A stretch of DNA of 64,000 nucleotides. Origin: JACKAF01 sp041391485 (GTDB lineage Bacteria; Bdellovibrionota; FAC87; UBA2466; JACKAF01). Below are positions 27,366 to 35,975 of the stretch, piece by piece. The stretch covers positions 1-64,000 of the forward strand of contig JAWKNY010000021.1 in assembly GCA_041391485.1 (NCBI GenBank). The letters are read 5' to 3'. Each line of letters begins with the position of its first letter. Position 1 is the first letter of the stretch. Both the position numbers and the translations under genes were made by a program. The notes under the pieces were generated by a model that saw nothing but the letters and a program-made list of their open reading frames with translations, was not told where the DNA came from and ran no database searches.

Positions 27366-28468
27366 AAGGAACGTCGGCTACTTCCGCCCAGAAAGCCAAG
27401 CGAACCCAAGTCCGCGGTATCTAGGAGTGGGCTGATGCGCCCGCCGCCAGTTTCAGTGACCTCAAATCGGTTCATGACGAATCTGACGAAGGAAGAATCG
27501 TAGCCCGTTTCATCGGCAACCTTCTGTGCCACCGCGGCTGATAGTTCCTGCATCGCTCCTTTTCGGATGTCCTTTTGTGGGAAAGTAGCTTTGGGATCCA
27601 CATACTCCCAGAGCGCGTAGCGCATTCCAGTATTGTCGCGCACGTAGCTGTCATCTCGACGAAGCGACTGAACGTGTTTTTGAGCCCACTCGTAGTCCGG
27701 ATTTTCACGAACGGCTTTTTCGAATGCCGGCCTTCCCATCTGCCAGGCGTCCGCCCTGAGGGCGGCGGTCATCAGACTGGAGGTTCGCGCAAGGACTTTG
27801 GCCGTGGCGTCCGCCAATTCTTCCTTGTTTTCAAATTTTTGCGGATGGCTCGTATAGTTGCGGTACTGCTTAGCAAGTTCGTCGAGAAGTACCGGGCTTT
27901 TTGCAGGATCTAGTTTTCCGTTCTTGATGGCTTTAGCGTGTTCCGTGTCCACCCACGCCACCAGCTCAGCCGGATCCTTCGGAGGCTGATTTTTTTCATT
28001 CACCACTCCAGCCCGGCGCAAGTCCGTCAAGCGGCGTTCCACGTCGCGCTCCACCGTTTGTTTGAAACGATCGGAGGCGTAATTGGACGCCAGCCACTCC
28101 GTTATCTCGGCATCTGTCATATCTTTCGGAACATCTGAAACATCACGAATGATCCCGCGCTCAACAAGATGAATGAGCATCTTATTGATGTAGTAATCCC
28201 CCGCCCCTATTGAGTAAGGGTGAGAATCTCGGAAGCGGGACTGGATAGTAGTCAGGAGCGCTGCTTGCGCTTTTTTAATTTCGGCAGGCGTCTTTGCCAA
28301 ACTCATCGGGCGAGCGGAACCAGAGGAATCGGGAGTGCCTGATTCCGCAATAGTTCTGTGGGTTACACCACACGCGCGTTCCTCTCTCTCTCCAGCGATA
28401 ACGGTTGCCGCAAAGAGGACAATCGTCCCAATCAGAAGAGGTACGGCCTTTTTGGTAGAAATCCTCAT
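27362..28468 (-). CDS. Secreted protein of unknown function
   Basis: 368 residues from the ATG at 28468 (MRISTKKAVPLLIGTIVLFA), which follows GAGGTG. The signal peptide ends about ATVIAG. The body is helical and charged, with few Cys (one at ERACGVTH). It ends in a Gly/Ser/Arg-rich tail (GSLGFLGGSSRRSF). No family recognised. It converges on the preceding secreted-protein gene, overlapping its stop by 4 bases. The 138 bases upstream to the next gene show no further gene I can support. Confidence 0.6.
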   Translation of the reverse strand: MRISTKKAVPLLIGTIVLFAATVIAGEREERACGVTHRTIAESGTPDSSGSARPMSLAKTPAEIKKAQAALLTTIQSRFRDSHPYSIGAGDYYINKMLIHLVERGIIRDVSDVPKDMTDAEITEWLASNYASDRFKQTVERDVERRLTDLRRAGVVNEKNQPPKDPAELVAWVDTEHAKAIKNGKLDPAKSPVLLDELAKQYRNYTSHPQKFENKEELADATAKVLARTSSLMTAALRADAWQMGRPAFEKAVRENPDYEWAQKHVQSLRRDDSYVRDNTGMRYALWEYVDPKATFPQKDIRKGAMQELSAAVAQKVADETGYDSSFVRFVMNRFEVTETGGGRISPLLDTADLGSLGFLGGSSRRSF

Positions 28469-28606
28469 TGAAATACACCTCGTGACCCCCATCTTGGGTG
28501 CAATAGATGTTCCAGCCTGGCAGGCTCAAATTTTCTCCGTATTCTCGCGCAATACAGACAAGCTTTTTACAGGCGAAAGTCATCGGACGCGCACCGCTGG
28601 AATGCG

Positions 28607-28828
28607 TCAGGATTGGTACCGAAGTAGGGCCTCCCGGTAGCGGCGTCGCACGTTTGCTGAGAGTTCATAGCAGGCGAGGACCAGGCAGACCGCGGCAGGT
28701 AAGTGATAGAAGATCATTCTGTCCGCGTGGCCAAAGGCGCGCTTTTCTATAATTCCGATAAGAATTAGCACGAACCAAAAGGCGAGGAACACCCACCCTC
28801 TTATCGCAGGCGTTTTTTTTGCGACCAT
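28607..28828 (-). CDS. Small two-helix membrane protein, end of the cbb3 oxidase operon
   Basis: 73 residues with hydrophobic segments near 12-27 (WVFLAFWFVLILIGII) and 40-57 (FYHLPAAVCLVLACYELS), then a basic tail (NVRRRYREALL). It begins inside the end of the gene before it (28-base overlap), so it belongs to the same operon. No family recognised; a role in oxidase assembly or stability is inferred only from position. Confidence 0.55.
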   Translation of the reverse strand: MVAKKTPAIRGWVFLAFWFVLILIGIIEKRAFGHADRMIFYHLPAAVCLVLACYELSANVRRRYREALLRYQS

Positions 28829-29160
28829 AGAATGACTCCAAATAAAAAAAGGAGAACGAGCCCGGCGGTGAGCCCAAACTCGGTCCCAAATGACAGGTCC
28901 TCCTGCTTAAACACTGAAATCTTTTTCTGTTCATTGCCCGCCTGCACTTCGTAGGTCCCGGCCAGATCGATGGTGAACTGGGCCACCCGCGTGCCGTTCT
29001 GGTCCACAACGGGTACGGTGAAGGGCGCAATGGACTGGTGGGAGACCGGCGACACGGTGATGCGGGTTAGTGACGAATCTTTCGCCAGATGCACTGTAAT
29101 GAGTGTGCCCTGCCGAATATCCCCCGGCTCAATCTGCGTTATGTTGTTTGTTCTGGCCAC
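28801..29160 (-). CDS. Membrane-anchored periplasmic protein of the cbb3 operon
   Basis: 119 residues from a GTG at 29160. The first 80 residues are beta-rich (GTLITVHLAKDSSLTRITVS, then VAQFTIDLAGTYEVQ), followed by one C-terminal helix (LTAGLVLLFLFGVILW) and a basic end. This suggests a small Ig- or cupredoxin-like sandwich held to the membrane by its C-terminus. It overlaps the 39-residue gene before it by 32 bases, so the exact start is uncertain. It could be a divergent FixH/CcoH-like assembly factor, but I see no decisive motif. Confidence 0.5.
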   Translation of the reverse strand: MARTNNITQIEPGDIRQGTLITVHLAKDSSLTRITVSPVSHQSIAPFTVPVVDQNGTRVAQFTIDLAGTYEVQAGNEQKKISVFKQEDLSFGTEFGLTAGLVLLFLFGVILWSQKKRLR

Positions 29161-29248
29161 GTTCCATTTTCTTCAGAAAAAAAATAACAGCACCTATTCC
29201 GAGGACCATCGCGATTTCCAGGACGTGAATCCAAGCGTCAAAACTCAT
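29129..29248 (-). CDS. Tiny membrane peptide (39 aa) of the cbb3 operon
   Basis: The ATG at 29248 reads MSFDAWIHVLEIAMVLGIGA and continues with a helix end and a basic tail (FFLKKMERGQNK) to TGA at 29129. It has one membrane helix. It overlaps the stop of the 315-residue gene by 11 bases and the next gene by 32 bases. The size and single helix recall CcoQ-type small subunits of cbb3 oxidases, but sequence similarity cannot be asserted. Confidence 0.45.
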   Translation of the reverse strand: MSFDAWIHVLEIAMVLGIGAVIFFLKKMERGQNKQHNAD

Positions 29249-30185
29249 TCGCCCTCCGCACGCCGATCGGTGATCGGGTCCAAATCCAGTTTTCCTTCGT
29301 TTCCCCTAGCAACGCACTGAGACCGGCACCGGGTAAAGAGTCGCTATAGACGATGGCCGCTTCCGCGGTTTCCAGCTCTTTTGTTAGCCGTTGTCGAGGT
29401 TTGAGTACCACGTTCCAACTAGCGGACTGTTTCCCATTTCTGTAGGCCAGGTAGTGAAGATTAAGAGCCTGATCCGTCCTGTTGGAAACGCTCAACGTCT
29501 GGCCCAAGCGCGAGATAGCCGGATAAAATCCGCAGTCTCGAATTTCTATGGCGTAGGAAGGGGCGTGAGAGTTGAAAAACTTCTGAGACTCTTCGTCCCA
29601 GTGGACTTCATTGGCACCACAAACGATGAACGCTCGCCTTTTCTCCTGGAGATCGGCAGGTTTTGGTATTTCCTGCTGGGCGGCGGACTTGGTACCCCAG
29701 TAGTGGCTTTCCTGGGGAATGAGAAACAAAGCCAGCAACGCGGTCCCGGCCCACGCGTACCCCAATCGGCGATCGATATCCTTCACGGTCATGAGGAGTC
29801 CGCAGCAAAATGAAATGGGCACTGAAGACAGCAATCGGCTGAAAGCGAGCCAACCGACGAGTCGGCCCAAAAAAACCTCGTATATCTCAAAAATCCCGTA
29901 GAGGATTCCGATGCCGGCCAGAAAGGAACCAAAAGGCCCCAGCTTCCGGGTCTTTTTAAGCACAATAAAAAGCACCAGTGAATGCAAGAACCAGATATCA
30001 ACGTGTGAGTAGGGGTTTGAATGCAGCGGGGTCAGTTTCAAAAAGAGCGGGATAATCAGCTTATGGAGCTGGGCATAAGCGGTGCAGAAACCGAGCAAAG
30101 TGATTAGTAGGTTTTGACGGCGGAGTCGGCGCTCCTCGGCTGAGTATTGGCGAGGCTTGGGTTCGGGGAGATCACGTTCCGCCAT
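29238..30185 (-). CDS. Polytopic membrane protein with a C-terminal cupredoxin-like domain
   Basis: 315 residues. After a charged N-terminus come about five or six helices between 25 and 160 (LLITLLGFCTAYAQLHKLII, FGSFLAGIGILYGIFEIYEV, VPISFCCGLLMTV, GYAWAGTALLALFLI). The final 130 residues are beta-rich (YAIEIRDCGFYPAISRLGQT, LSVSNRTDQALNLHYLA), resembling the spacing of a plastocyanin-type fold but without a full set of copper ligands. It begins directly after the stop of the 57-residue gene. Its place in the oxidase operon suggests a part in copper delivery or assembly; that is inference. Confidence 0.55.
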   Translation of the reverse strand: MAERDLPEPKPRQYSAEERRLRRQNLLITLLGFCTAYAQLHKLIIPLFLKLTPLHSNPYSHVDIWFLHSLVLFIVLKKTRKLGPFGSFLAGIGILYGIFEIYEVFLGRLVGWLAFSRLLSSVPISFCCGLLMTVKDIDRRLGYAWAGTALLALFLIPQESHYWGTKSAAQQEIPKPADLQEKRRAFIVCGANEVHWDEESQKFFNSHAPSYAIEIRDCGFYPAISRLGQTLSVSNRTDQALNLHYLAYRNGKQSASWNVVLKPRQRLTKELETAEAAIVYSDSLPGAGLSALLGETKENWIWTRSPIGVRRANEF

Positions 30186-30359
30186 CTAACGGCTCATCCA
30201 TTCCTGCAGACTGGGCCATGCGTACTTGATTAGATAAAAAAGCATAAAGGCAAAAAAGACTGTCCAAGCGAGGCGTAGTACGCGCGGCACCTTATTGCCC
30301 ACATAGTAGAGGTGATCCGCCTCTTGAGATTCTGTAGTTTGTTGCTCGTCCGTCGCCAT
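30186..30359 (-). CDS. Single-helix membrane protein resembling the N-terminal anchor of CcoP
   Basis: 57 residues: a hydrophilic start (MATDEQQTTESQEADHLYYV), then NKVPRVLRLAWTVFFAFMLF and YLIKYAWPSLQEWMSR. In the usual CcoP subunit an acidic stretch leads to a NPLPRWW-type helix that anchors the two heme-c domains. This protein has the same layout but no hemes. The operon instead encodes a separate di-heme cytochrome c at 32919-33716. A split CcoP is therefore plausible. It is followed with no gap by the 315-residue gene. Confidence 0.5.
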   Translation of the reverse strand: MATDEQQTTESQEADHLYYVGNKVPRVLRLAWTVFFAFMLFYLIKYAWPSLQEWMSR

Positions 30360-30361
30360 CA

Positions 30362-30592
30362 TTACTCCCTTGTGTCCGCCTCAATCGCCATGGACGCGGA
30401 CTCCTCATCTTTGCCATAGCGCCCTGTCACCCAGCCCCAAATGATGAGCGAAATGGAGGCCACTACCAGACTGCCGATGAAAATCCCCAGGAACAACTTG
30501 ATTGGCCCTGAATCCACTCCGCAAATAAGACAGGGAAATGGCAATCGTAGAGAACGTAGAGATCGCCAATTAACATTCAACTCTTTAACCAT
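30362..30592 (-). CDS. Small CcoS-like membrane protein
   Basis: 76 residues with one helix (IKLFLGIFIGSLVVASISLI) followed by WGWVTGRYGKDEESASM. The pattern helix, then Trp-x-x-x-x-Gly-x-Tyr/Phe-Asp-acid resembles CcoS, the small maturation factor needed to load heme and copper into cbb3 oxidase. The ATG at 30592 follows AGAGG and overlaps the preceding gene by 16 bases; a later in-frame GTG (VDSGPIKLF) would give a more CcoS-like N-terminus. The assignment is tentative. Confidence 0.45.
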   Translation of the reverse strand: MVKELNVNWRSLRSLRLPFPCLICGVDSGPIKLFLGIFIGSLVVASISLIIWGWVTGRYGKDEESASMAIEADTRE

Positions 30593-30831
30593 TCGGCCTC
30601 TTCTTCCTGAAGCATACGAAACTTCGGCGCCTCAATGGATTCGGAATAGTGGGTGTGGCTGGCGATGAACCCAAAAACCTGTGCCGCCAGAAAAATCGAG
30701 ACAATGACGGCATAAAAAACACAAGTTGCAACGACGGCCGCATTCCAGTCGGATCGGATCGCAAGGGTTAAGACCACAAAAATTGCGGCCGACAACGTGG
30801 CGAATGCCAGGATTCTAGTTCGTTTTCGCAT
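30577..30831 (-). CDS. Two-helix membrane protein of the cbb3 operon
   Basis: 84 residues from the ATG at 30831, which overlaps the ccoO stop (TAATG). The helices are ILAFATLSAAIFVVLTLAI and AVVATCVFYAVIVSIFLAAQ. A soluble acidic tail ends MLQEEEAEWLKS. No family recognised. Translational coupling to ccoO suggests it works with the oxidase. Confidence 0.55.
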   Translation of the reverse strand: MRKRTRILAFATLSAAIFVVLTLAIRSDWNAAVVATCVFYAVIVSIFLAAQVFGFIASHTHYSESIEAPKFRMLQEEEAEWLKS

Positions 30832-31517
30832 TACTCTCCTGGCGGCATCACGACGCCGTCGAAGTCGTGCTGGGTTTCCTGTCGGTTCTGCGCCTCGTGG
30901 CCCAGCCACTGAAGGTACGCAACCAAAGCTTTGGCGTCGTCCGTTGGCAACGGGACTTGTTCAAACACCGTGTTACCCTCGTCATCTTCCACGACCTCTC
31001 CATCTTCGTCGAGAAGCGGAGCGCCGTCGCCTACCGTGAAAAACCAAGGGTACTCCGGCATGACCGATTGCGGGACGACACTTGTGGGTTTGTAAAGATG
31101 AGCGTAGTGCCAGTCGTTGCTCTTCTTCCCAGCCTCTCGGCTTAAGTCCGGGCCCACACGTCGGGTTCCGAACAGTTGAGGAAGGTGGAGGTTGTTCTGG
31201 TATTCGGCTGGCGTTGAGACGGGCCCGTACCGCAGGTTCTCGTTGGCCGTCGGCCGAACGAACTGGCTATGGCAATGCCAGCACCCCTCCGCTATATAAA
31301 GATCTCGCCCCCGAAAAAGGGCCGCTTTGTAGGCCTCGTGGGAGTCAAACTCAGCGCGCATCACTTCAGGAATTTCGTCCGGAATCCCCGCCGTCGGTTG
31401 GATTTTGTCGACCATCATGACGGGAACCACTGCGAGGGTGATAAACGCCACGAGGAACAAGAAGATACCGGCGATGAGAAAGACCCCACTGAATTTTTCT
31501 ATGATTTTGCTGTCCAT
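30831..31517 (-). CDS. ccoO: cbb3-type cytochrome c oxidase subunit II (mono-heme)
   Basis: 228 residues from the ATG at 31517 (MDSKIIEKFSGVFLIAGIFL), coupled to the ccoN stop by TAATG. One N-terminal membrane helix is followed by a periplasmic cytochrome c domain. Heme attachment is at GCWHCHSQFVRP, in the FixO/CcoO setting GRDLYIAEGCWHCHS, and SVMPEYPWFF supplies the distal Met. It carries electrons from the cytochrome c partners to CcoN. Confidence 0.93.
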   Translation of the reverse strand: MDSKIIEKFSGVFLIAGIFLFLVAFITLAVVPVMMVDKIQPTAGIPDEIPEVMRAEFDSHEAYKAALFRGRDLYIAEGCWHCHSQFVRPTANENLRYGPVSTPAEYQNNLHLPQLFGTRRVGPDLSREAGKKSNDWHYAHLYKPTSVVPQSVMPEYPWFFTVGDGAPLLDEDGEVVEDDEGNTVFEQVPLPTDDAKALVAYLQWLGHEAQNRQETQHDFDGVVMPPGE

Positions 31518-32922
31518 TAGGCTGTGGCCTCCGCACGCAGGTTGGTTTGCGGTTTGGGACCGCGGCTCTCCTGCCACGACAGGTAGAGGTTCGTTAAAAA
31601 GCACCCTTCTCCCACCAGTATGGCGATACCTGAAAGAGTTCGCGTCCACCAAAAAGGCATTGAGGCAGCTACGCTATCGATGAAAGGCGCCAGTGACTTC
31701 CACATGAGTCCCTGGACTACACCTGCCGCCAGGAGATCGATCTGCATCACACTGACTCCGATTGCGAGGAGCCAGAAATGCCAGCGGGCCAGCGTATTAG
31801 AATACCAAGGAACGCCCCAGATGCGCGGGAGCAAGTAGTAGATCCACCCGGTGATCCAAAAGCTGAAAACTCCTAAAAGAACAAAGTGTGCGTGGCCGAC
31901 TACCCAGTCGGTGAAATGGATGATGGACTGGGCGGAGAGAGTGACTTGTACGGCACATTGAATACACGTCAGTAGATACGCAATCGTCCCAAAAAGCATC
32001 CATCTTAGCGGGAGATTGTTTACGAGTTGCTTCCAGTCCGAAGCCATCGTGGCCAGCAAGTTGAATACCACTTGTAGACCACCACATGCACCCCAATGCT
32101 CGCCACAATCGAAGCGTATTGAGTCCACATGGGAATCGGTGAAAAGAGATAGTGGTGAGCGCTGTTCATGGGATAGAAGAAAGCGAGTCCCCAAAAACCG
32201 ATGATGGAGAGCGCGTGGCTGTACAGCGGTTTTTTCATTGCAACCGGAACCAGATAGTAAGCCATCGCGATTCCTAATGGCGTTACGAAGAGGCCAACCA
32301 GGTCGTGAATATACATTGAAGAAATGGTGGCACCTGAGGTTCCTGGGAACACGTACTGCGGCAAGAAGTTTCCCATTACATAAACCAGCGGCGTCCAGAT
32401 GAGTCCCGCGACAATGTACCAGAGACTCACGTACATTGTTTTGGCCCGGCTCTTAACGACGGGAGTGAGTAGGTTGATGACAAGTAGGACGACCGCAAGA
32501 GCAACGAAGGGATCGAGAATTTTTGGTGTTTCTGCCCACTCAAGACCCTGGGCAAAGCCCATGAGAATCATCAGTACGGTTGCGACGACGAGCCCATTGT
32601 AGACAACAAACAGAACACGGCTGAAGGAACGCGAAAGAACCTGAAAGCCCGTAAGCTTGGGGATGATGTAGTACAACGCCGCGAACATCCCGTTTGCCAG
32701 CCAGGCGTAGGCGACAGTTTGGGTATGGACCATGCGAACCCTACCGGGGCTTAGAAACGACACCCCCGGAAAGGGGTACTTTTGCAAGAACTGGAGCGAA
32801 TAGGTAAGACCCGCCAGAATCGCGAGAAAGAAATACCCAATGGCTATATAGAAGTGCCATTTTACAATTTCGTAGTCGACTAAACCGGTTTCGGACGTTG
32901 AGTGCGATGGTCGATCGTTCAT
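31517..32922 (-). CDS. ccoN: cbb3-type cytochrome c oxidase subunit I (one frameshift)
   Basis: About 468 residues after adding one base near 32068-32082. The N-terminal part has KWHFYIAIGYFFLAILAG, HTQTVAYAWLANGMFAALYY, YIHDLVGLFVTPLGIAMAYY and NSAHHYLFSPIPMW, the HH pair binding CuB. After the break, VVFNLLATMASDW and VVGHAHFVLLGVFSFW (HxH, heme ligands) complete subunit I. The two parts dovetail exactly, so this is one gene. It is the catalytic, proton-pumping, high-affinity oxygen-reducing subunit. It overlaps the upstream cytochrome c gene by ATGA. Confidence 0.88.
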
Positions 32923-33716
32923 TGTAGGGAATCCTCCTCACCGTAAATCCCGTTAGCTTTTCCCCGGAGATAAAAGATGTACGCTACCAGATCCCAACGC
33001 TGCTTTTCGTCCAGCGTGTCTTTGTAGGCCGGCATCGGAGAGCCGTCTAGACCTGTCACGATGGATTTGTAGACATCGCGGGCGGTGGGACCACTTTTTA
33101 GGGTGGGCTTGGTAAGGTTTGCCGGACGAATCGGGCGGTTGCTGGTGTCCGTTAGTTGTTCCGCACTTGGACCGTCGCCTTTTCCTGCATCTCCGTGGCA
33201 AAGTCGGCACTGCTGTTGTTCGTAGACAGCGAGGCCGCGTCGGGCCGCTTCCAAAAAATGTTCTTTCTCACTAAAAACTTCGCGCGGGGGATCGCTGATG
33301 GCGAGACTCTGCTGGTAGCCCTCTCTGAATTCCGTTCGGAGTGAACGAATGTAGGCGACGATAGCTAGTTTCTCTCCCTCGGAAACCAATCTAAAGGACG
33401 GCATGCTGGTTCCGGGGATTCCCTGGTCAATGGTGCGGAGCAGGTCTTTGACGGTTGGGAGCGTGCCGTAGGCGGTAGAACGGAGCTTGAAGGCACCCTC
33501 CACCAGATTGCGCGGCCTCGGGTTTAGCATCCGGGCGGCGGGGCCGTTTCCGCGGGCGTCTTCCCCGTGGCAACCGGAGCAGCGGTTGAGAAAGCCTTCT
33601 CTACCGGCGCGGATCATTTGTTGTTCCGTCATCGACTGGACTAGGGATGTTTGCGCCTGAAGCGTGGAGCAGGCAGCTACCCATAGAGAAAGACAGACAA
33701 GTTGACGTAAGGTCAC
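32919..33716 (-). CDS. Di-heme cytochrome c, probable CcoP-equivalent of the oxidase
   Basis: 265 residues from a GTG at 33716, preceded by AGGGG. A signal peptide (QLVCLSLWVAACSTLQA) leads to two class I cytochrome c domains: NRCSGCHGEDARGNGPA near 46 and QQCRLCHGDAGKGDGPSA near 170, with candidate axial Met at TSMPSFR and SPMPAYK. CcoP normally combines an anchor helix with two such domains. Here the hemes are on a protein without an obvious anchor helix, so it may dock on CcoN/CcoO or with the 57-residue membrane gene. First gene of the operon. Confidence 0.85.
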   Translation of the reverse strand: MTLRQLVCLSLWVAACSTLQAQTSLVQSMTEQQMIRAGREGFLNRCSGCHGEDARGNGPAARMLNPRPRNLVEGAFKLRSTAYGTLPTVKDLLRTIDQGIPGTSMPSFRLVSEGEKLAIVAYIRSLRTEFREGYQQSLAISDPPREVFSEKEHFLEAARRGLAVYEQQQCRLCHGDAGKGDGPSAEQLTDTSNRPIRPANLTKPTLKSGPTARDVYKSIVTGLDGSPMPAYKDTLDEKQRWDLVAYIFYLRGKANGIYGEEDSLQ

Positions 33717-34035
33717 AGCTAACCCCTATTTTTCTTTAATTGGACGGAAAAAGCTTACCAGCGAGGCGTCGGTTTTCCAAGCGAAGGTTTCTAGAAGTAC
33801 TTGATATCTATGAGGAATTTATGACAATATGTCCCGAGGCGATGGCAAAAGGTCCCACCAGCCCCAGATGACTGTAGAAGCTCCAAACCTGTGCACAGCT
33901 AGTATACACCTTCTAAAAAGCAATTTTTAATAATATCAAGCACTTACAATGGGAACACTTCTTGCTCTCTTGAAGGGAGACGATTTGGGATCAGCCTGAC
34001 GCCAACTTTGAATGGGCTGCAATTGGGAGTAAATC
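33717..34035. promoter_or_regulatory. Divergent control region between the cbb3 operon and the peroxidase gene
   Basis: This 319-base gap must hold the promoters of both the oxidase operon (leftward) and the di-heme peroxidase (rightward). It is more AT-rich than its flanks. Matching half-sites CTTGATAT (33800-33807) and ATATCAAG (33933-33940) lie as an inverted pair 125 bases apart, and each contains an FNR-like TTGAT/ATCAA half. I do not find a full FNR box. GGGAG lies before the peroxidase ATG. No gene is visible inside. Confidence 0.4.
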
Positions 34036-35430
34036 ATGGGACTGCGTTCATTACGGCATCGACTATTCGTATGTGCCTTATTGGCCTCCACGCTTTTTAT
34101 TTCGGCTTGTAAGCCGGGAATCACTTTAAAGAACCGCCAAAACGATAACCTCAACCTGGCTGCTATGAAGACCATCATTGATGATGACTTCATTCACATG
34201 GCAATGGATCCCAAGCGCATTGAACTGGGCAACCTGCTCTTCTTCGACAAGATCATGAGCGGAAACCAGAACATCTCTTGCGCGACCTGCCATTCCCCCA
34301 TGACGTTTAGTACGGACAATCTCTCGCTACCGATCGGCGAAGGTGGTGTGGGCCTTGGACCCGCACGTCGCATCGTGCTCGATGGCGAAAACCCGGTGCA
34401 AGAACGCATGCCCCGTAACGCGCCGGATCTCTTCAACCGAGGGATGAAATCCTTTAAGACGCTGTTTCACGACGGGCGTCTCAGTACCGACTATTCGCAG
34501 ATCAATCACTTTCAAAACCCGGCGGGCGATGCCTTGCCCGAAGGCTTTGAGCACGCTCTTGAAGCCCAGACGATTTTTCCTCTTACTAACCCAACCGAGA
34601 TGGCGGGACACTTTGGTGAAAACGCGATCGCGGATTGTGCGGACGCCGGTGACTTCACCTGTTTGTGGGGTGAAGTGGTGGAACGCTTAAGAGCAAATGC
34701 GGACTACGTGAATCGCTTCAGAGAAGTTTATGGTTTGGATTCCGCCGACGATATTTCTATCGTCCACGTCGGTAAGTCCCTCGCGGCTTTTATCTCGGCG
34801 TCGTTTCGGGCGGACAATAGTCCCTTTGATCAGTACCTGCGCGGCGATGACAGTGCGATGTCGCACAAAGCGAAGAAGGGCATGGAGTTATTTTACGGCA
34901 AAGCCAGCTGTGTGAATTGTCACAGCGGCGTGCTGCAAACGGATCAAAGCTTTCACGCTATTGCGATGCCACAGATTGGTCCCGGACCCGGTGGAGACGG
35001 CTTTGAAGGACACGATGACTTTGGTCGCGAGCGCGCTACAGGGAACCAGGCGGATCGCTACAAATTTCGCACGCCGAGCTTGAGAAACGTGGAGCTCACG
35101 GCTCCGTATGGTCACGACGGCGCGTACGCCTCCTTGGAAGGGGTGGTTCGCCATCACCTGAATCCAGGCTTGGGTCTAGCGACCTATGATCTCGACATGG
35201 CTTTTCTGCCGACAGGCGGACCGTTGGATCTGATTGATCCGCTGGTGCTCAACGACTTTCTCTCCAAAGCGGCGCTGATTGTGGCCAATGAGCTGCAGCC
35301 AGTCGATCTCTCCGAAGAAGAGGTCCAATGTTTGCTAGCTTTCTTGCGAAGTTTGACGGACGAAAGTTCCATGCACCTTAGCCACTTGATTCCCTCAAGT
35401 GTGCCCAGTGGTTTGCCTATCGCCGACTAA
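34036..35430 (+). CDS. Di-heme cytochrome c peroxidase / MauG-family lipoprotein
   Basis: 464 residues. The signal ends LFISACKPG, so it is probably lipid-anchored. The two heme sites are NISCATCHSPMTFS near 80 and KASCVNCHSGVLQ near 295, with KFRTPSLRNVELTAPYGHDG further on, which is a family hallmark. Relatives either reduce hydrogen peroxide with electrons from cytochrome c or oxidise protein or small substrates; sequence alone does not decide. It is divergent from the cbb3 oxidase genes, which points to a shared respiratory or oxygen-linked role. Confidence 0.88.
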   Translation: MGLRSLRHRLFVCALLASTLFISACKPGITLKNRQNDNLNLAAMKTIIDDDFIHMAMDPKRIELGNLLFFDKIMSGNQNISCATCHSPMTFSTDNLSLPIGEGGVGLGPARRIVLDGENPVQERMPRNAPDLFNRGMKSFKTLFHDGRLSTDYSQINHFQNPAGDALPEGFEHALEAQTIFPLTNPTEMAGHFGENAIADCADAGDFTCLWGEVVERLRANADYVNRFREVYGLDSADDISIVHVGKSLAAFISASFRADNSPFDQYLRGDDSAMSHKAKKGMELFYGKASCVNCHSGVLQTDQSFHAIAMPQIGPGPGGDGFEGHDDFGRERATGNQADRYKFRTPSLRNVELTAPYGHDGAYASLEGVVRHHLNPGLGLATYDLDMAFLPTGGPLDLIDPLVLNDFLSKAALIVANELQPVDLSEEEVQCLLAFLRSLTDESSMHLSHLIPSSVPSGLPIAD

Positions 35431-35972
35431 GTTTCAGAGAAGGAGATCTCTTCGAAGTACTCCAGCGAGTACTTCGAAGCGTCTTGCGGATCGAGTCCGG
35501 CCTTTTTACAGGTTTGGGACAGAAACTCGTCGCGATCCCACCCCCACTCTATCGCCACGCTGGCAAGCAGTACCCCACGCTTCGATCCAAAACTGACACA
35601 AAGCCCGTGCTTTCCAAGTTCCACATCGTCCAGACTGCGAAGGGGTTGGATGGGCCCCAATACTGCTACCTTTATATTTAGGGAAGCCAACTCCTCGGGC
35701 CTTACCGGTTCAAAACGTGGATCTTCAAAGGCGGCCTTTTCCGCGAAGGTGCGCAAGTTTTCGTGAAGCGGCGAAAGCGTCTCCAGGCAGCCGATGCAGC
35801 CGCGAAGCTCCCCTTCGTCGGTGGTGAGGGTTACAAAACAAGGGAGCGGCTCTTCCAAAGTCCCCGTCACGGGTTGGGAGGCGGCCGATCCCAGATTGAG
35901 CAATGACTCTAAAGTCTCCCGTACAATTTTCAGGCAAATCTGTTGTTCGTTAGCAGTGAGCTGAAACTCCAC
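35427..35972 (-). CDS. AMMECR1-domain protein (AmmeMemoRadiSam protein A)
   Basis: 181 residues. The hallmark LRGCIGCLETLSPLHENLRT lies near 57-76, with FEDPRFEPVRPEEL and VSVLG-like strands after it (IKVAVLGPIQPL), then GLCVSFGSKRGVLL. This matches the AMMECR1 family, whose biochemical role is unknown. The partner MEMO and radical-SAM genes usually found with it are not in the window. The start is GTG at 35972, three bases after the zinc-ribbon gene stop. Confidence 0.85.
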   Translation of the reverse strand: MEFQLTANEQQICLKIVRETLESLLNLGSAASQPVTGTLEEPLPCFVTLTTDEGELRGCIGCLETLSPLHENLRTFAEKAAFEDPRFEPVRPEELASLNIKVAVLGPIQPLRSLDDVELGKHGLCVSFGSKRGVLLASVAIEWGWDRDEFLSQTCKKAGLDPQDASKYSLEYFEEISFSET

Positions 35973-35975
35973 GAG

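Noticed and set aside
28275..28583. 102-codon frame with a CPLCGNRYRW zinc-ribbon-like stretch
   Set aside because: It overlaps the signal peptide region of the secreted gene at 27362-28468 in another frame; no ribosome site, and the Cys pattern is by chance.
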